Position numbers and translations under genes: made by a program. A stretch of DNA of 64,000 nt from Chiua virens (lineage: Eukaryota; Basidiomycota; Agaricomycetes; Boletales; Boletaceae): assembly GCA_019787685.1 (NCBI GenBank), contig JAHNUO010000021.1, forward strand, positions 372,001 to 436,000. Direction: 5' to 3'. The stretch's first letter is position 1. The number at the start of each line of letters is the position of its first letter. Below the pieces are notes generated by a model. It did no database searches, was not told where the DNA came from, and saw only the letters and a program-made list of their open reading frames with translations. Shown here piece after piece: positions 1-12,580 of the stretch.

Positions 1-360
1 TCTCTTTTTACGCATTTCATGTAGATTTTCAATGTCTACCTCACCGCAGCTCACCAGGACCGTACGCATACACACTGTACCCGACAAAGTCGTACTTAGT
101 AAAATGTACATGATGTAAACTGATAGCTGTAGAATCAATTTCTTTTCAGTTTTATCTCATCTGTTGTGTGTTCTAATGATCCTTTTGAGCTTCCTACTGT
201 AACATAACATGGCGAGTAGCCCAGACCCAGCCCAGCTTTTCATATTTTCTGCATTTTAATCCTCAGCTGTGCTTCTCAGTCTCATACTCACGAGTCACTG
301 TTTGATGCTGCCAATCTGATCTTTAGATCAACATACTTTTATATTGTGATCGAAAGGCTT

Positions 361-1091
361 ACCCAACATGTCATTGAAACAGACACAAACATGTTTTCAT
401 GTGTGAACTTCAAGTTGAATGATGCCATTGATGCTACTAGGTGAGTCAACTAATGGGCTCAGTGGTGCCTGAAGGCTTGTCCTGTGTAAGTCGATAACAT
501 TTCCTGATATTCTTCAATCACTGACACCCGATTCTCTACAAGTAGCACACCAGTAGTAGGTGACCAAACTTGGTGGATTTCACATAAATGAAACAATGCT
601 CAGGAAAGCTCTGTTGATCTACTTTACGAACTATTCATGGGAGGTGAAAAAGGAGAAGATGTTCCACTTCTCGGTCTCTATCAGGTGCATGCTGAATCAA
701 GAGGTCCGGAAGAGCAGGTTGAGGATGAAACAGATCGATACTTGTGAGGAGCTGTTCGTTAATTGGCAAATTTTCTCTTCTCACCACAGGCCGGTTTAGT
801 GATGTGTTGGCGAGGCTGAAGATAGATTTAACCCCCAAGGACTCCGACGATACCCATAGGACTCAGACTATCGACCTGATTCAGAGATATCCGATGTATG
901 ACAGGTTGTTTTGGACTATCTCTCAAATGAACTGTCCTTTTTGTTTTGTCCAGAAGATTGTTTGTCCCAATGGTGGAGAGTGGGCATTTGGGATGCCCTC
1001 AGATGTCGCATATTCATTCTTCCAGCTTGCGGTCTTGGCTGTTCTCTGCAATGTCACCACCGAAGCAACCACCACACCTCTACTGGCATAG
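361..1091 (+). pseudogene. Remnant of an unrecognised spliced gene
   Basis: Two stretches read like protein. A segment near 600-747 encodes an acidic peptide containing LLYELFMGGEKGEDVPLL, and a second from about 790 encodes RFSDVLARLKIDLTPKD and continues to a stop at 1091. A plausible intron (GTGAGG to CACCACAG, about 747-789) lies between them, and another donor-like GTGAGT follows near 441. The reading frames do not join cleanly across the 747-789 gap, so the gene is probably damaged or my splice choice is wrong. I do not recognise the family. The 157-bp satellite begins just after the stop and may have truncated the 3' end. Confidence 0.25.
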
Positions 1092-1129
1092 CTATTACTT
1101 GCAACATGGATCAACTTGATTTGCATGGC

Positions 1130-2450
1130 AGACCGACGTGAAATTCCCCTAGTCCTTCCTGCTCGCCCCACTCGCCCTGACCCTTCCCTGGATTCAAAAC
1201 CGACATGGTAGTACATTCGTTTCATGATCAATCATTTGCCATTTGGTACTCACTCTATTTAGTGCATTTATGTTTCACCCACAGCCTCAGATCGATGCAA
1301 AATTGTCCTGGTGCATTCCACTCTCCCGCTCACTTCCCTCTCCATGGATTTAAAAATTGAAACGTAGTATGTTCTTTTCGCAACTGATATGATCCGTCAT
1401 TCAGTACTCGCTTTATTTAATGTATTTAGGTTTGTTCAGCACCTCGGACCGACATGAAGTTGCCCCAATGCATCCCACTCACCCTACTCGCCTCACCCCC
1501 TCCTTGGATTCAAGAACTGACGCAGTACATTCGTTTTGCCACTGATTGATTTTCCATTTGGTACTTACTCCATTTAGTGTATTTAGGTTTGATCAGTACC
1601 TTCAGACCGACGCGAAATTGCCCCAGTGCATCCCACTCACCCTACTCGCCTCACCCCCTCCTTGGATTCAAGAACCAATGTAGTACGTTCGTTTCACCAC
1701 CGACCGATTTGCCATTCAGTACTTTGTTTAATGTATTTAGGAAGTTTGATCAGCGCCCTCAGACTGACGCAAAATTGCCCCGGTGCATCCCACTCACCCT
1801 ACTCACCTCACCCCCTCCTTGGATTCAAGAACCAATGTGGTACATTCATTTTGCCACCAATCGATTTGCCGTTTGGTACTTACTCCATTTAGCATATTTA
1901 GGTTTGATCAGTACCCTCAGACCGACGCAAAATTGCCCTGGTGCATCCCACTCACCCTACTCGCCTCACCCCCTCCTTGGATTCAAGAACCAATGTGGTA
2001 CGTTCGTTTCACCACTGACTGATTTGCCGTTCAGTACTTACTCCATTTAATGTATTTAGGTTTGATTAGCACCCTCAGACCGACGCGAAATTGCTCTGGT
2101 CCGTCCCACTCGATCCACTCGCCTTGACTTTTCTCTGGATCCAAAAATTGATGCAGTACATTTGCTTCCCAATCTGTCAATTCATTGTTCAGTGCTCACT
2201 GTATTCAGTATATTTATGTTTCATCCGCAGCTTCAGACCGATGCAAAATCACCCTGGTAGATCCTACTCACCGCATTCGCCTCGCTCCCTCCTTGGGTTT
2301 GAAAATTGATGTAGTATGTTCATTTCGTAACCGATCGATTTGCATTTGTATATTTAGGTCCCATTTGCACCTTCAGATAGACATGAAATGGCCCTGGCTC
2401 ATCCCACTCTGTTCGCCTCTCAGACTTTGTCTCATTGTCTTGTTGTTTCC
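1130..2450. repeat. Tandem satellite, about 157-bp unit, nine diverged copies
   Basis: A landmark GACGCGAAATTGCCC-like block recurs near 1136, 1291, 1451, 1609, 1766, 1922, 2082, 2239 and 2382, spaced 143-160 bp. The middle copies (1600-2050) are closest to each other and the outer ones more diverged. Each unit carries a CACTCACCCTACTCGCC block and a TTGGATTCAAGAACC block. Open frames through it are repeat artefacts, since the unit length is not a multiple of three. Confidence 0.9.
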
Positions 2451-2689
2451 CTTCCCATCTTGCCCTCGCCCATTCTTGCTGCTTCACTCTCACCATTTTA
2501 CTTTTGAGTCACTATCTCGCACTCATCGTTTCTGTCACCATCTCCCTTGCCATTTTGCCCTCTTACTCCTGTTTTGCCATCATCACCTTGCCATCGTCAT
2601 TCTGCCCTGTTATTTACTTAGCTTAGTATTTTTTTTAATCTACTTTATTACTATTTGAAAGTAAAGATTTACTTGACATGTATAGCTGC

Positions 2690-2945
2690 AAGAGTGCCTA
2701 TATAGTTATGTAAAAGGTCCTTTGCTATGGAGTGCTGTAGTTAATACTCAGGTACTATTTATTGATTACTGATACAGTGCTCTGAAGTACTCTGGGTAGC
2801 TATGTAAAAGATACTTTGCTATGGAGTGCTCTAGTTGATTGTGTCTGACACTCAGGTATTTGTTGATTACTGATATGCTGTGAAGTACTCTGGGTAGCTA
2901 TGTCAAAGATGTTTTGCTATGGAGTGCTCTAGTTAATTATGTCTG
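2690..2945. repeat. Short tandem repeat, about 96-bp unit, 2.6 copies
   Basis: The block TAGCTATGTAAAAGAT...TTTGCTATGGAGTGCTCTAGTT occurs near 2702, 2798 and 2894 with small differences, each followed by a TGATTACTGATA-like segment. It is AT-rich and non-coding. Confidence 0.8.
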
Positions 2946-2949
2946 GTAT

Positions 2950-4990
2950 TTGGGCATTTGTCATGTACTGATGGATGCAGTGGTGTCCAACCCCCGGGTT
3001 CTTTTGGAGGCAATGAATGACTTTGGACTTGAAGCATGTGGGTTATTAGAAGGGGTATATGCCAGTGGCAAGGGTGGTGAAGGGGTGGACGGCAATGGCA
3101 AGGAAGTATTTAGTAAGGGAGCATATAGTGAGATAAAAGGTCTGTCCTGAGAACCATGGAGCAGAGATGGTGCTAGTGGATAAGTAATAGAAAGATGGGA
3201 GGACTCAGACATGATACAAGCTGAAGAAAGTAGTATATTGTCAAAGAGGGGGTTGGGATTTTGGGTTCACACGGGGTTGCTAACACCCTGACATAAGTAA
3301 GTATCCTAACTTAAAACACAGCATTATCTGTTCGTTGAAACTTCTCTGAATTCAGATATGCAGCTTTATGAGGCCATAATTTCAGCATTACAGCTTCAGA
3401 GCTTGAGTTACTAGTCAACTTGAAGTTCGCACTGGCAAGCTGAGTTGTCAGAGGTGGCCTCGGGCTGGGACAGCAGGGCATGCTTGACTTCCTAGCTGCT
3501 GCACATTCAAAGATAGTAGTTAATAATATTGGATGCTGCAGTGTGACCCAGCAGCTCTAGAGAGGTCCTGGATCTTCTTGCCACGCTGTTTGGGCTCACT
3601 GAGTGACTAACTGGGAGTAGCCAATCAAATTCTAAGTTACGAAAAGCTTTACGTGCCCCCAAAATCTGCTTTGTGAACTTAGTATTATAGTTTGATTCTT
3701 GTACCATCTTGTTGCTGACCTGCCAACATTAATTAATGCTGCTAGATCTAGAGTCTCTGCCAGCGCTAGGCCAACTCTGCCATAATGTGCCTAATATAGA
3801 TATTTACAAAGCTTACTGCACTGCATTCATTAATATCATGATTGTGCCCTCTTTGCTGATCATAATATCATGGTAATACACCAGTAATTAGTATCAGACC
3901 TGAATTGAGCAGAACACATTGTAAAGTGTGTCTGAAGTGCAGATTACCTAGCAGTCCCAGTTGCAGCAATTTTGTGATTGATTATAAGGTGACCTGTGAA
4001 TCATTGACTGTGTGTCAACTCGAGTCTGGATGAATTTCCCATGCAACCTGCAGGTTGTCTATGACTTGTAAGTCCCCTCTTCACACTATCACTGGCAGCT
4101 TGAATTCAAGCAGTTTTTTCTTCCCGCATGCATCAACCCCTTCTTGCCTAGAGTCCTTGACAAGTAATGATGCTGACTTATGATTGATATTAAATGAGGA
4201 TTCTGCCGGTGAGGCCCACCGGGTGTTACCCAATGCTGTTATGGCAGTATTACTAGCCGTGAGCCCACATTCACCAGAATGTTACTGTAATGCCAACTTA
4301 CACAAGATGCTGAACCCCAGGAATTCTGTGGCTTCTAGAAGTTGTATGGCATTGCAGCATTACTTGCTTAGCTTTCCCCATTTGACTCAGGCTTGGCTAG
4401 CGAGGAGGGTGGAGAAGCCACGGCCTGGAGGAAGCTGATCAGTATATGCTGTAAGCAGCAATCATTGTTATCTCTGTCTACTAGTAAGTACCAGATCACA
4501 ATACCCTCGATGCCTTTGCATCTGACTTCTTGCTGTCCTATTATGTGGCCCAGGATCCAGGCTTAGATGCTCGCTACCAGTAACTTCTGAGCCAGTATGT
4601 GTTATTGAAGTTAATGACAACTAGAATTGACTCTGAATAAGACACACTGGCGCTGCCACCTGGCTGTGTGGTGACAAAGTCCAATAAATGTCGCTCTGAG
4701 TCATTGATGGGCCCGTGTCTACTAGTAACCTGACTGGCTGTGATGTATCTGACGACGTTTGAGTCAGAGGATGCTCAAGATCCTCTCAGACACGTAAGTT
4801 AGTCCTTCCCTCAAGCTCTTGTCTGACCTGGACTTGCCACTGGCAGTTCCCAACCCAGCACCTATATGCATTCCCACCAGAGCTCGAGCCCTCTCTGCAT
4901 GAAGGCATTAACACTAGCTACCATCAAGTTGAAGGTCCTTCCCAAGCTTGGGGCCCATACATAGGAAGCTGCTCATCTCAGGCTGCCACT
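2950..4990. other. Region without a recognisable gene
   Basis: I see only short open frames with no protein-like pattern. Base composition is ordinary, and no long repeat was spotted by eye. A few donor-like GTAAGT sites occur (for example near 4791), so small exons of an unrecognised gene cannot be excluded. Confidence 0.4.
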
Positions 4991-4999
4991 GGCAGTGGC

Positions 5000-5679
5000 A
5001 TGCTCTTTTCTTCCGCAACCGGGCCCGTTGGCGGCCTCGCTGGCAGCCCCATGGCAACCAGCGACTCCAATGCCAGTTATTGGGGCTTTGCCCCACAAAG
5101 TCCATGTCGTTCCCAGGCAGGCAAGTTGTCCAGTCACTCCCAAACACCAAGTCGAACTGGGCGAAAAATTGACCTCAACACCAACGAGAGAATTGTCCTC
5201 AACTCTGCTGGTGACCTCCTTGTTGTCGAACTCATCAACATACACGGGTGGGTGACCTCAGATGACATGCAACAGTGTGCCAGGAAATGTTTAAGAAATG
5301 CCGCAGAGGAGACTGGGATGGATGGTTAGTCTCTCCTTTCATTTGTTCACTGAGATGCCATTCAACTACTCAAATTTCAGATACGATCTATAATGAAGAA
5401 AACATGATGAAGCTGGTAAGTAATTACAACTTCTCAGATTCTATTTCAACATCCATATTATATTAGCTGAATGACCACCAGAGCACTTTGCAGGGCTCTA
5501 TGATCAGGAGTGCAGTGGTTTTTGCAGGAGACTACAATGTTGCCAAAATTGTCAATCCTGACAACACACTGCTGCCAGATTGCCACATGGCTGTGGCCAA
5601 GGTGCATGTTGAAATGATCTTGGATGACAGAAACTGGAAGGAATATTTCCTTCACAATCTTAATCCCAGACCGGACCAC
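5000..5679 (+). pseudogene. DUF6532-like basidiomycete protein, 3' end cut by an LTR
   Basis: Three exons join in frame: up to 5324, 5381-5415 and 5467-5679. The introns are GTTAGT...TTTCAG and GTAAGT...ATTAG (56 and 51 bp). The joined product has a low-complexity Ser/Gln/Pro N-terminus, then a helical stretch with ITRN-like spacing around GWVTSDDMQQCARKCLRNAA, then YNEENMMKL and VAKVHVEMILDDRNWKEYF. This order resembles the large basidiomycete DUF6532 family, where YNEE and DDRNWK-type motifs precede a helical C-terminal half. The C-terminal half is missing because a 704-bp LTR begins at 5680. The function of the family is unknown. The start at 5000 is the first ATG in the exon-1 frame; an upstream exon is possible. 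Confidence 0.5.
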
Positions 5680-6383
5680 TGTAGGAGTTAGATACTCCCT
5701 ACGGTTGTAGGATACATTTTCCTCACTCTTCATCATGTCATATCACCTCCTGTCTCATCCACCATCGACTTCATGCCAGCCCGGTTTCATTCCTAGCGTT
5801 TACAGATCATCCGAGTCCAATCCGAGTCCAATCCGAGTCAATGCAATGCAATCCGGTTCCTTCATACGTATTCCGCTCCATCCGATTTGACTTGTTCTAC
5901 TCGATTTGGCCTTATTAAGGTCATTACTATCCTAACACCTTTCCTTTCTTTGTCATCTACAAGGTTTGACACTCCTTAGCATACTCACCCTATGTCAATC
6001 CTGTACACTTACTTAGGGTCGGATTACCTTTAACAGTCCTGGGTTATGCCCAGGACTATAAAACCATGTTTCTAACACAAAAATATTGTCTTTCTGCATT
6101 CAGGAGATCTCCTGTTTACTCTCCCGTGTGTGAGTGAGCTGGATGGTTTTTCTTTTACCTTGTCCTATCGTTCCTCTGCGTCTCATCTACTTGAAACAAT
6201 ACTCTCATGTCCTCGCCTCCACCCGGATACTTTTACATCGACCACTTTTCATTCCGGATCGTTCAGTAGCCTCTAGGACTCTTAGACAAACCTGAATCCA
6301 TCATTCCTTCAAAATATAACCCCCCTTGGGACAAACCTAATCACCCCACCTTTCTTCTTATCACCCATTATTTCTTTTCTACA
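5680..6383 (+). mobile_element. Solo LTR, family A, copy 1 (704 bp)
   Basis: It begins TGTAGGAGTTAGATACTCC and ends TTTTCTACA, so it has TG...CA ends. A promoter-like TATAAAA lies at 6058-6064 after GGGTTATGCCCAGGAC. Copy 2 at 30024-30727 has exactly the same length, which fixes both ends. The 4-bp flanks (CCAC and CCGT) do not form a clean target duplication. The insertion truncates the DUF6532-like gene. Confidence 0.8.
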
Positions 6384-7214
6384 CCGTGAGGTGGTGTATT
6401 CCATGTGCAGTTTTATCCCTTTGCTTATCCCCCTTCCAACCCAAGTGACCGGAACTTGTCGACTTCTTTGCCAACCCCATATTCAAAAACTTCCACATTA
6501 TGTTTTGGTACACAGACTCAAGCTCCCCTCTTTTACAGAGACAGCTGTGGTTGACGACCCCACTCCGTTTGCTTGCTGCTTCTGGCACTGCCGTAAGTGA
6601 TACTTTGGTTCTCCACTATCACATTGATGTCTGAAATTCTGAATTCTTTCGTACCAGCTTGCTTGCGCCCTGTGTCGTCTGGCAGAAGTACAGCCAGAAC
6701 AAAAGAATGGTCGCTCTACTAGTAAGTTGGTAGGGCTGGCAGTGAACCGTGTCACCCCCAATGCATCAAAAGGGAAAAGGAGTCAGGGGAAGCAAGGTTC
6801 GACTGTGCATCACTACGGGGCAATAGCATATCTCCAGATGGAGAAAAAGATGATCGAAGGAATGGACATGGCTTTATTGAGCCCTGTTCCAGCTGTCAGA
6901 GGCTGGTTCAATGATTTGCTTGCTGAACTTCACCAAACGGGACTGTGAGTGCTCGTTTATGAGTGACTGAGTCGGATGCTTCCCATTGCAATAGAGCATT
7001 GATCGAACGGGCCAATCCCATGTCAAGCCCCACGTTCTACATGCCAACTCCACAGGAACTACTCAGCCACTCCCACTCTGAGGCTGAACCCCAGTCTGAA
7101 GGCAGTCGATCTCAGGCTCCAGCATCCTTGGGTGAAATCGCCTCAGATGATTTATCTGCCCCGCAGTGGACTTTGGTGCAGGGGGGGCACTGTTCCAGAT
7201 ATAATGCCGTGTGA
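6384..7214 (+). pseudogene. 3' portion of an unrecognised spliced gene
   Basis: Three exons read through in one frame: to 6592, 6658-6944 and 6995-7214. The introns are GTAAGT...TACCAG (65 bp) and GTGAGT...AATAG (50 bp). The joined peptide runs LLAASGTALACALCRLAEVQ, then a Lys/Gln-rich segment, then GWFNDLLAELHQTG, then a Ser/Pro-rich tail ending at TGA 7214. I do not recognise the family. The 5' end lies directly against LTR A copy 1, so the start is missing; I cannot show that it was once continuous with the DUF6532-like fragment on the other side of the LTR. Confidence 0.4.
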
Positions 7215-8824
7215 CTCAGTTGTGGCATGTATAAATTTGTACTATCACCCCCAACCAACTTGGCAATCAGTAGATATACGAGACTGACAACAATTTGAAA
7301 TTAAATCAAATCAACAATCTGTGGCATATGACGCACAGCCTCTGCCACCAATTACATAACTAGGAAAGGGCCAGCATTGCGGCAGCACCGACATATGTTA
7401 CTCACTAGAAGAGGGCACAAGGACAACCATCTTGTTGTATCTCCCAGTTCCCTTCGAAATACTGAGGAGTTGATTCTGTAATTCGGAGGACTCTTCTACT
7501 ACATGTGACAACATCACAGATACTAGTTACCGTTAGGCCATTTTGCAGGAAAGACTGTACCGTTGTTTTGGGTGCTTATGTATGTCACTGCCTGGGTTCA
7601 TGTTCCTGTCGCCCTCTCCAACTGCGCGATGCATACATTGCCACTTCGAGATCCTCGGTTCAGTCAGTGTTGTTGGCTAACAGGCAAGGTAATCCGTATT
7701 TGACCCAAGGTGATCAGCACATAGCCCTAGGGTGATCAGTATTTGGCCTAATCCTGTTGTGACCTTGTGACCATGTTACTGATTATGTGTATTGGCTATC
7801 ACAGTGGTCAGTCTTACATCAAAAATCTTTGTTGTGCCTCATCGTGGCACTTTGCGGACAACATCAAGAGGGAAAGGTTCCTTTATTCTCATCCTCTCCC
7901 AGGATCTGTGGCTGTTTTTGCGGCAGTCCTGGGATTAGGTACCGTTTTACCCAACCCTTAGTTTTCTGGATGCTTGCTGATTACGTAATGTCAATGCGTG
8001 ACTGTGACTCCTCTGCACAGCACACCTTCACTGCTTTGCTTTCCTGCAATGATGTGAACATCATTTCCTCCCTTCCTTTCCCTTGCAGTGCTGATGCCAT
8101 ATCTGTTTACGCCCACTTTCATGCACGCCACATTGCCTCTGCATGATTTTGTCCTTCTGCAACAATGTGAATGTCGTTTCATTATCTTCACTCGTGGCGT
8201 TGACGCCATCATTCTATATTGCAATCACCACCCTCTCTCACACCTTACAGGATTCCTGCATCATCCCATCACCAGTCGTGAAGTCATGAGAGGCCAATGG
8301 TTAGATTATCCAAGGTGTGTTTCTCCTCTGCTTTTCATATTGCATTGGGTGTTTTTTCACCAGGCATCCATTCGCCACTCTCAAGCCTTCCCACGCATGC
8401 GAGATTGACTGTTTTAGTCCCCTCGTCGTGTCATGATCGGCTTAATCAACCTCTTTCGCTCACTCCATCTATTCTCTACTGTTCTTTTTCATTTATTCGC
8501 TCCACTTCTTTCTCTATTGAAGCCATTGTTTTAACGCAGTTGTATGTTCGATTTGTACGACGTTATTCTGACTCTACTGTACAACATCTCCAGAAGTGTG
8601 ATTACTGCTCCCTCTCTCTTGACGGCGTGGACGCTGTTTTATTGTAGTTATTGTAACATATATATCACCTGGTGGTGTGGCTGCCGTTCTGAATTTTCTT
8701 GATGTTTAACGTCTCGGTCTGTTATGTAAAGTACATGGGTTTTCATAATTGGCCACATGCTGCTGTTTGTGGACCTGCCCATTTTCTCTTGATCGTCCCA
8801 TCTTTGTACTCATCTACCAGCAAC
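7215..8824. other. Region without a recognisable gene, pyrimidine-rich toward 8.8 kb
   Basis: Short overlapping open frames occur, but none has a recognisable motif. From about 7900 to 8650 the plus strand is rich in C and T and contains several repeats of a CATTGACGCCATC-like phrase. This may be 5' flank or untranslated sequence of the gene that starts near 8825. Confidence 0.35.
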
Positions 8825-11344
8825 ATGGTTTCTCTCGCTGAAATCCAGGAGTTATGTGCTCGTCGTCACCTTGCACCTGTCTCTGGGCACCCACTTGGCC
8901 CTGATTTTGTCGTTGTTTCTCTCAATTCATGTCTCCTGTCGTCTCTTGATATCAACAAGTCCCAGGAATTAAAGACCCCTTGGGACATGCCCGACTATTC
9001 CAATGCTTCTCGACCATGGCTTCCATGTATCCCAGCAATCATGGGTGATATACCTGAGCAATATCAATGGCTCACTCATCGTCTCTTCCTTTATGAGCCC
9101 CATCGCAGGACATTATGAACGCTTTAGCCAAACTTGGCCTGCAACTCCTCGAGTTCATTGGTCTCGCCATTTATTCATCTCATTACTTCCCATCTATTTT
9201 ACCTTCATGTGATACCACCCATCTCATTTCCTGGTCCAAATCTCCAGCTATCCCTCTGCATGGCATCGTGGTCAATCTCCATTCTATCACCATTGGCGAG
9301 GTTACTCATTTCCTCGATTATCATGTCCCTGTCCATTACATTTACCACGAGGCTGAACCATCTATACATCCTCGTTCCCTCTCTGCTGTAGATATGGATG
9401 CACATCATGCAGATGCACATGCTTCCTTCATATCATCTCGCAGGTGGGAGAAGCGTCATGCCCGTGAGCTGCGTCGATCAGATTGGCGTGGCCTTCTTCA
9501 TGTTCAGAAGGTGAAGCAAAAGTACTTCTTGAAGGATAAAAAGGACAGATGGAAGCAAATTTTGAAGAAAAAATATACAGATCTCTACTATGATTACAAG
9601 AGTGAGGTACAGAGGCACCCAACTGGCGACATAGCCATTTTATATGTTGACGAGACATATGAAGATGAAGACTTCAATGACAAAGATCCTCCAAAGGACT
9701 TCACATTTTTGCCTGACATACCAGGTCCATCTACTCTGTTGAGCGTGAATGTTTCAACAACGATATGTTTATCACCGGACGTTGAGAATCCTGATGCACC
9801 TGGTTGGAAGACGACATCTCCACTTCCAATCCCATCCCATCGAGTTCCCCGTCCTTCTCCACAACCACAACCACAACCACAACCTCAACCTTGTTCTCCT
9901 TCCCCTCTGCCTATACTTACGCATGCCGACAATCAACTACTTGATCCTGTCTCTGAACCGCCAACATTGTCCCTGCCTACACAGCACCCCACCTCACCTA
10001 CTCCACTGCAAATTGCCCACGACCCGGTAAGTTTTATTCTTCAGTCCAATTTATCTCCTCAGCTTTGTTTGATCAGGTCGTGGCATGATTAATCTTGAAG
10101 AGCGTGTTCCCATACAGCCACTAACAGGACCTATGCCGTCAACATCTACAGTTGATGAGGTGCGTTCCTTTTAGCACAGCAAATAACCCTGTTGTAAGAT
10201 TCTTCAAGGATGTGATTATGGCCCCACCAAGTCGGTTCCTTGATGCAGCAACTGGCATAGATAGAGTGACTACAGGTCCTCCTGAAACCTCACACCAATC
10301 TGGTCCTGAAGAAGCTGATCCCAAAAAATCTGGGGATGAATGTTGCACAAACAATGTTGTGTGTGACAAGGTGCACCTATTTGTCAACCTATGTTGCTTG
10401 TATCTGACTATGTTAGGATGTGGAGGTGATTGATTCTGTCAACCCATTGGTGCCAATGTCCCCAGCAGCATCACAAATTATTCCTGTCGTTCTGGCTATG
10501 CCCGCTCTTCATTGGTTGCTTAGTCAATTCCCAGATATGTAACATGTTCTTCCTTCCAGAACCTCTCGCTGTTACAAGGCCATCTGATGTGTCGCTGATA
10601 GGTCACCTACAGACCCACGGTCAAACAGAATGCCATGTTCGTTTATGGGCCCTTTGTAACCCAGATCGCCCCCTGCACCAATGTCTACCAATTCTCCTTG
10701 CTGGTGGACTCGAATTTCGAACCTTGACTCCTTTCGCCCCATTGTCCCCCAGTCTCCCTGCTCTTTCCCTGCCTCCTCTGGTTCCTGATTACCCTGATGT
10801 ACTTTCACAGTACATCTCGAACCTGTCTATTCTATTTTCCCATCCCAACTCATGGAGGTTCCTGGCACATGACAGTCATCTATGGCAAGTTGCCATACAC
10901 TATCTCTCTGACACATGTCTCTCAGCCGTTGAGGATTGTGTCGTGTCAGTTCTTAGCGGTCCTAGCTGTGCGGCATCTAAAGTCCAACCTGGGTTATATG
11001 ACGATGATGTGTCTCCCAGTGAAATTGATATCCTCATTGGTCGTTCTGTGAATGTAACTATGCTATGGCCCCCTGTCGAAGTGTTCTTTGGCAGTGATCG
11101 TTGGACTGGACAGTAGGTCCCATCAAACGAGAGTTGGTTCCAGACTCATATTAGCAGAATCAACAATACAACTATGACCACATTCCACACCCGCAGAGAA
11201 TGGCTGAGGACCCAATTTCAGGCTTGCAGGCAGAGGGCGATGAATGCCCCCAGATCTGAGGTGCATGCACGTGGTGTATGCAGTCAGATGGACTTGATGT
11301 TTTCTCCATTTTCACCCGGTCATCTTGTTAACCTAGATTCATAG
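8825..11344 (+). CDS. Hypothetical basidiomycete multi-exon protein
   Basis: An ATG at 8825 opens a protein-like stretch (MVSLAEIQELCARRHL) to about 9044. A long exon from about 9109 to 10026 encodes a globular N-terminal part with HYIYHEAEPS. This is followed by a highly basic helical block (RRWEKRHARELRRSDWRGLL, then KQKYFLKDKKDRWKQILKKK) and then a Pro/Gln repeat (PQPQPQPQPQP). Later exon-like pieces encode PPSRFLDAATGIDRVTTGPP and a globular C-terminal part, which ends through a 45-bp intron (GTAGGT...TTAGCAG, 11113-11157) into FHTRREWLRTQFQACRQRA and a TAG at 11342-11344. The order resembles a recurrent Agaricomycete hypothetical family; the function is unknown. Two joins (near 9045-9109 and 10026-10075) do not stay in frame with the obvious splice sites, so it may be mildly damaged. 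Confidence 0.5.
9858..9893 (+). repeat. CCACAA hexanucleotide microsatellite in coding sequence
   Basis: Four to five copies of CCACAA encode alternating Pro and Gln inside the hypothetical protein. The length is a multiple of three, so slippage would change the repeat number without shifting the frame. Confidence 0.8.
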
Positions 11345-12170
11345 AATTCCGCCATTTATATCTGTACTCTGTTAGATCTCTGTGTATATGTGATTGGGAG
11401 TGAAGAATTAGCAAGTGTCCAAGCTGTTACCTTCTCAACAAACCACCCTTTGCTTACAGACTGTTCTCGTCTACTATGTTATCTCATGTTCATTTTTAGC
11501 AAGTTCACTTCTTCTGCAGAGTTGTAGCCTTATTTGTTATCTAATTGAGGATTGATTGTCGTGTATCCTTTTAAACTGCAATTTGTTCTCTCTTTTTCCA
11601 TCTTTTCTTCCTAGATCGATTTACTGCCCCAAGCTCGCACTTTGGTCAGATTTTTTTTTCTGCTTGGCCAGGGATCACGTTGACCTCCAATGACGCTCTG
11701 GGTGCTGCTTCTGTCTCTACAAGGTATTTAGGTGGTGTGTTGCATTCTCAAGTTCCTTTTGAATTTGCACTGAGTCCTACCTTTTCAGTCATGAGTGAGA
11801 AGGCCTTATCTGTTGAGGTCGCATGGCGTGGGTTTACTGTTTATTACCTGTTCCCTCTAGATCTTCCACTCTCTCCATAACCCTCTGGTATGTATTGAGC
11901 GTGGACTGCCAGTTTTTACTCTGACTATCTTTGTATAGCAGGATGACATGCTGACCACCATGGAAGCAATAGCATAACCCATGTTGGACATTGATTACTG
12001 CGAGTGGGCATGCTGGACCACCAGAGTAGCAGCCAAGATGATTGATCAGGGTTGAATCCGCCATTACAGGTCTGAAGACATTATCGAGCTGGACAGCAAA
12101 CATATAAAAGAGATTTTAGTGACATAAGATTTTGCTCACCAATCTGTGAGGGTTATAACCGTGGTGTCTA
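11345..12170. other. Region without a recognisable gene
   Basis: T-rich sequence follows the stop at 11344 and could be 3' untranslated. A 66-codon open frame (11680-11880) has no recognised motif. Confidence 0.35.
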
Positions 12171-12174
12171 TTCA

Positions 12175-12580
12175 CAGCTTCAACGCAATGCAGGTGCAAA
12201 AACTGCTGGTAACTCACGCAACATGCGTTGAGCCTCAGAACCAAACCGTGGCTCTCAGACACAATTGCGCCCCCAACTCAACATCACTGCAGAGACACTG
12301 TTGTCCAAGGCAAGTGAGATCAGTCAGTGCATGTTCAGCAAGGCGAATACACTTTGGAAAGAGGGAGAAAGGGTGGTCAAGACATACGAAGAAAGGGCTA
12401 CTGCTACTGATGCTAAAAATGGTACCTCAAGCTCAAGGTCGAACAGATGGCCATGGTGGATGCGAGACCATGACCGCGTGTCAAGTGGCTGGCAGCAAGC
12501 AGACAAAACAAGAGATTGAAGAAGAGGAAGAGGAGAGGAAGTGGCCTCAATTCCAACCAGCATCTCAACCAGAGCAAAAA
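12175..12580 (+). pseudogene. Fragment resembling a fungal auxilin-like (Swa2/Ucp7-type) protein
   Basis: One frame encodes LNITAETLLSKASEISQCMF, SKANTLWKEGERVVKTYEER and, after a short Ser-rich gap, NRWPWWMRDHD. The order of a SKA...GF/MF-SKAN-WKEGK-KV-K-YEER block and an RPRWM-D block is what I remember from fungal auxilin-like proteins that carry UBA, TPR and C-terminal J domains and act with Hsc70 in uncoating clathrin vesicles. Only the linker region is present here; no J domain HPD motif or UBA domain is visible. A stop follows at about 12517, then an acidic/basic low-complexity stretch. It lies next to the dynein fragment and looks like a captured gene piece. The identification is from memory of the family and is uncertain. 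Confidence 0.35.

Noticed and set aside
1577..2050. 157-codon protein rich in Pro, Ser and His
   Set aside because: It lies wholly within the 157-bp satellite, and the frame changes with each unit.
10430..11116. Separate 228-codon gene starting at 10430
   Set aside because: The first 45 codons overlap a better exon in another frame, and the downstream part splices across 11113-11157 into the terminal exon of the larger gene, so it is an exon and not an independent gene.
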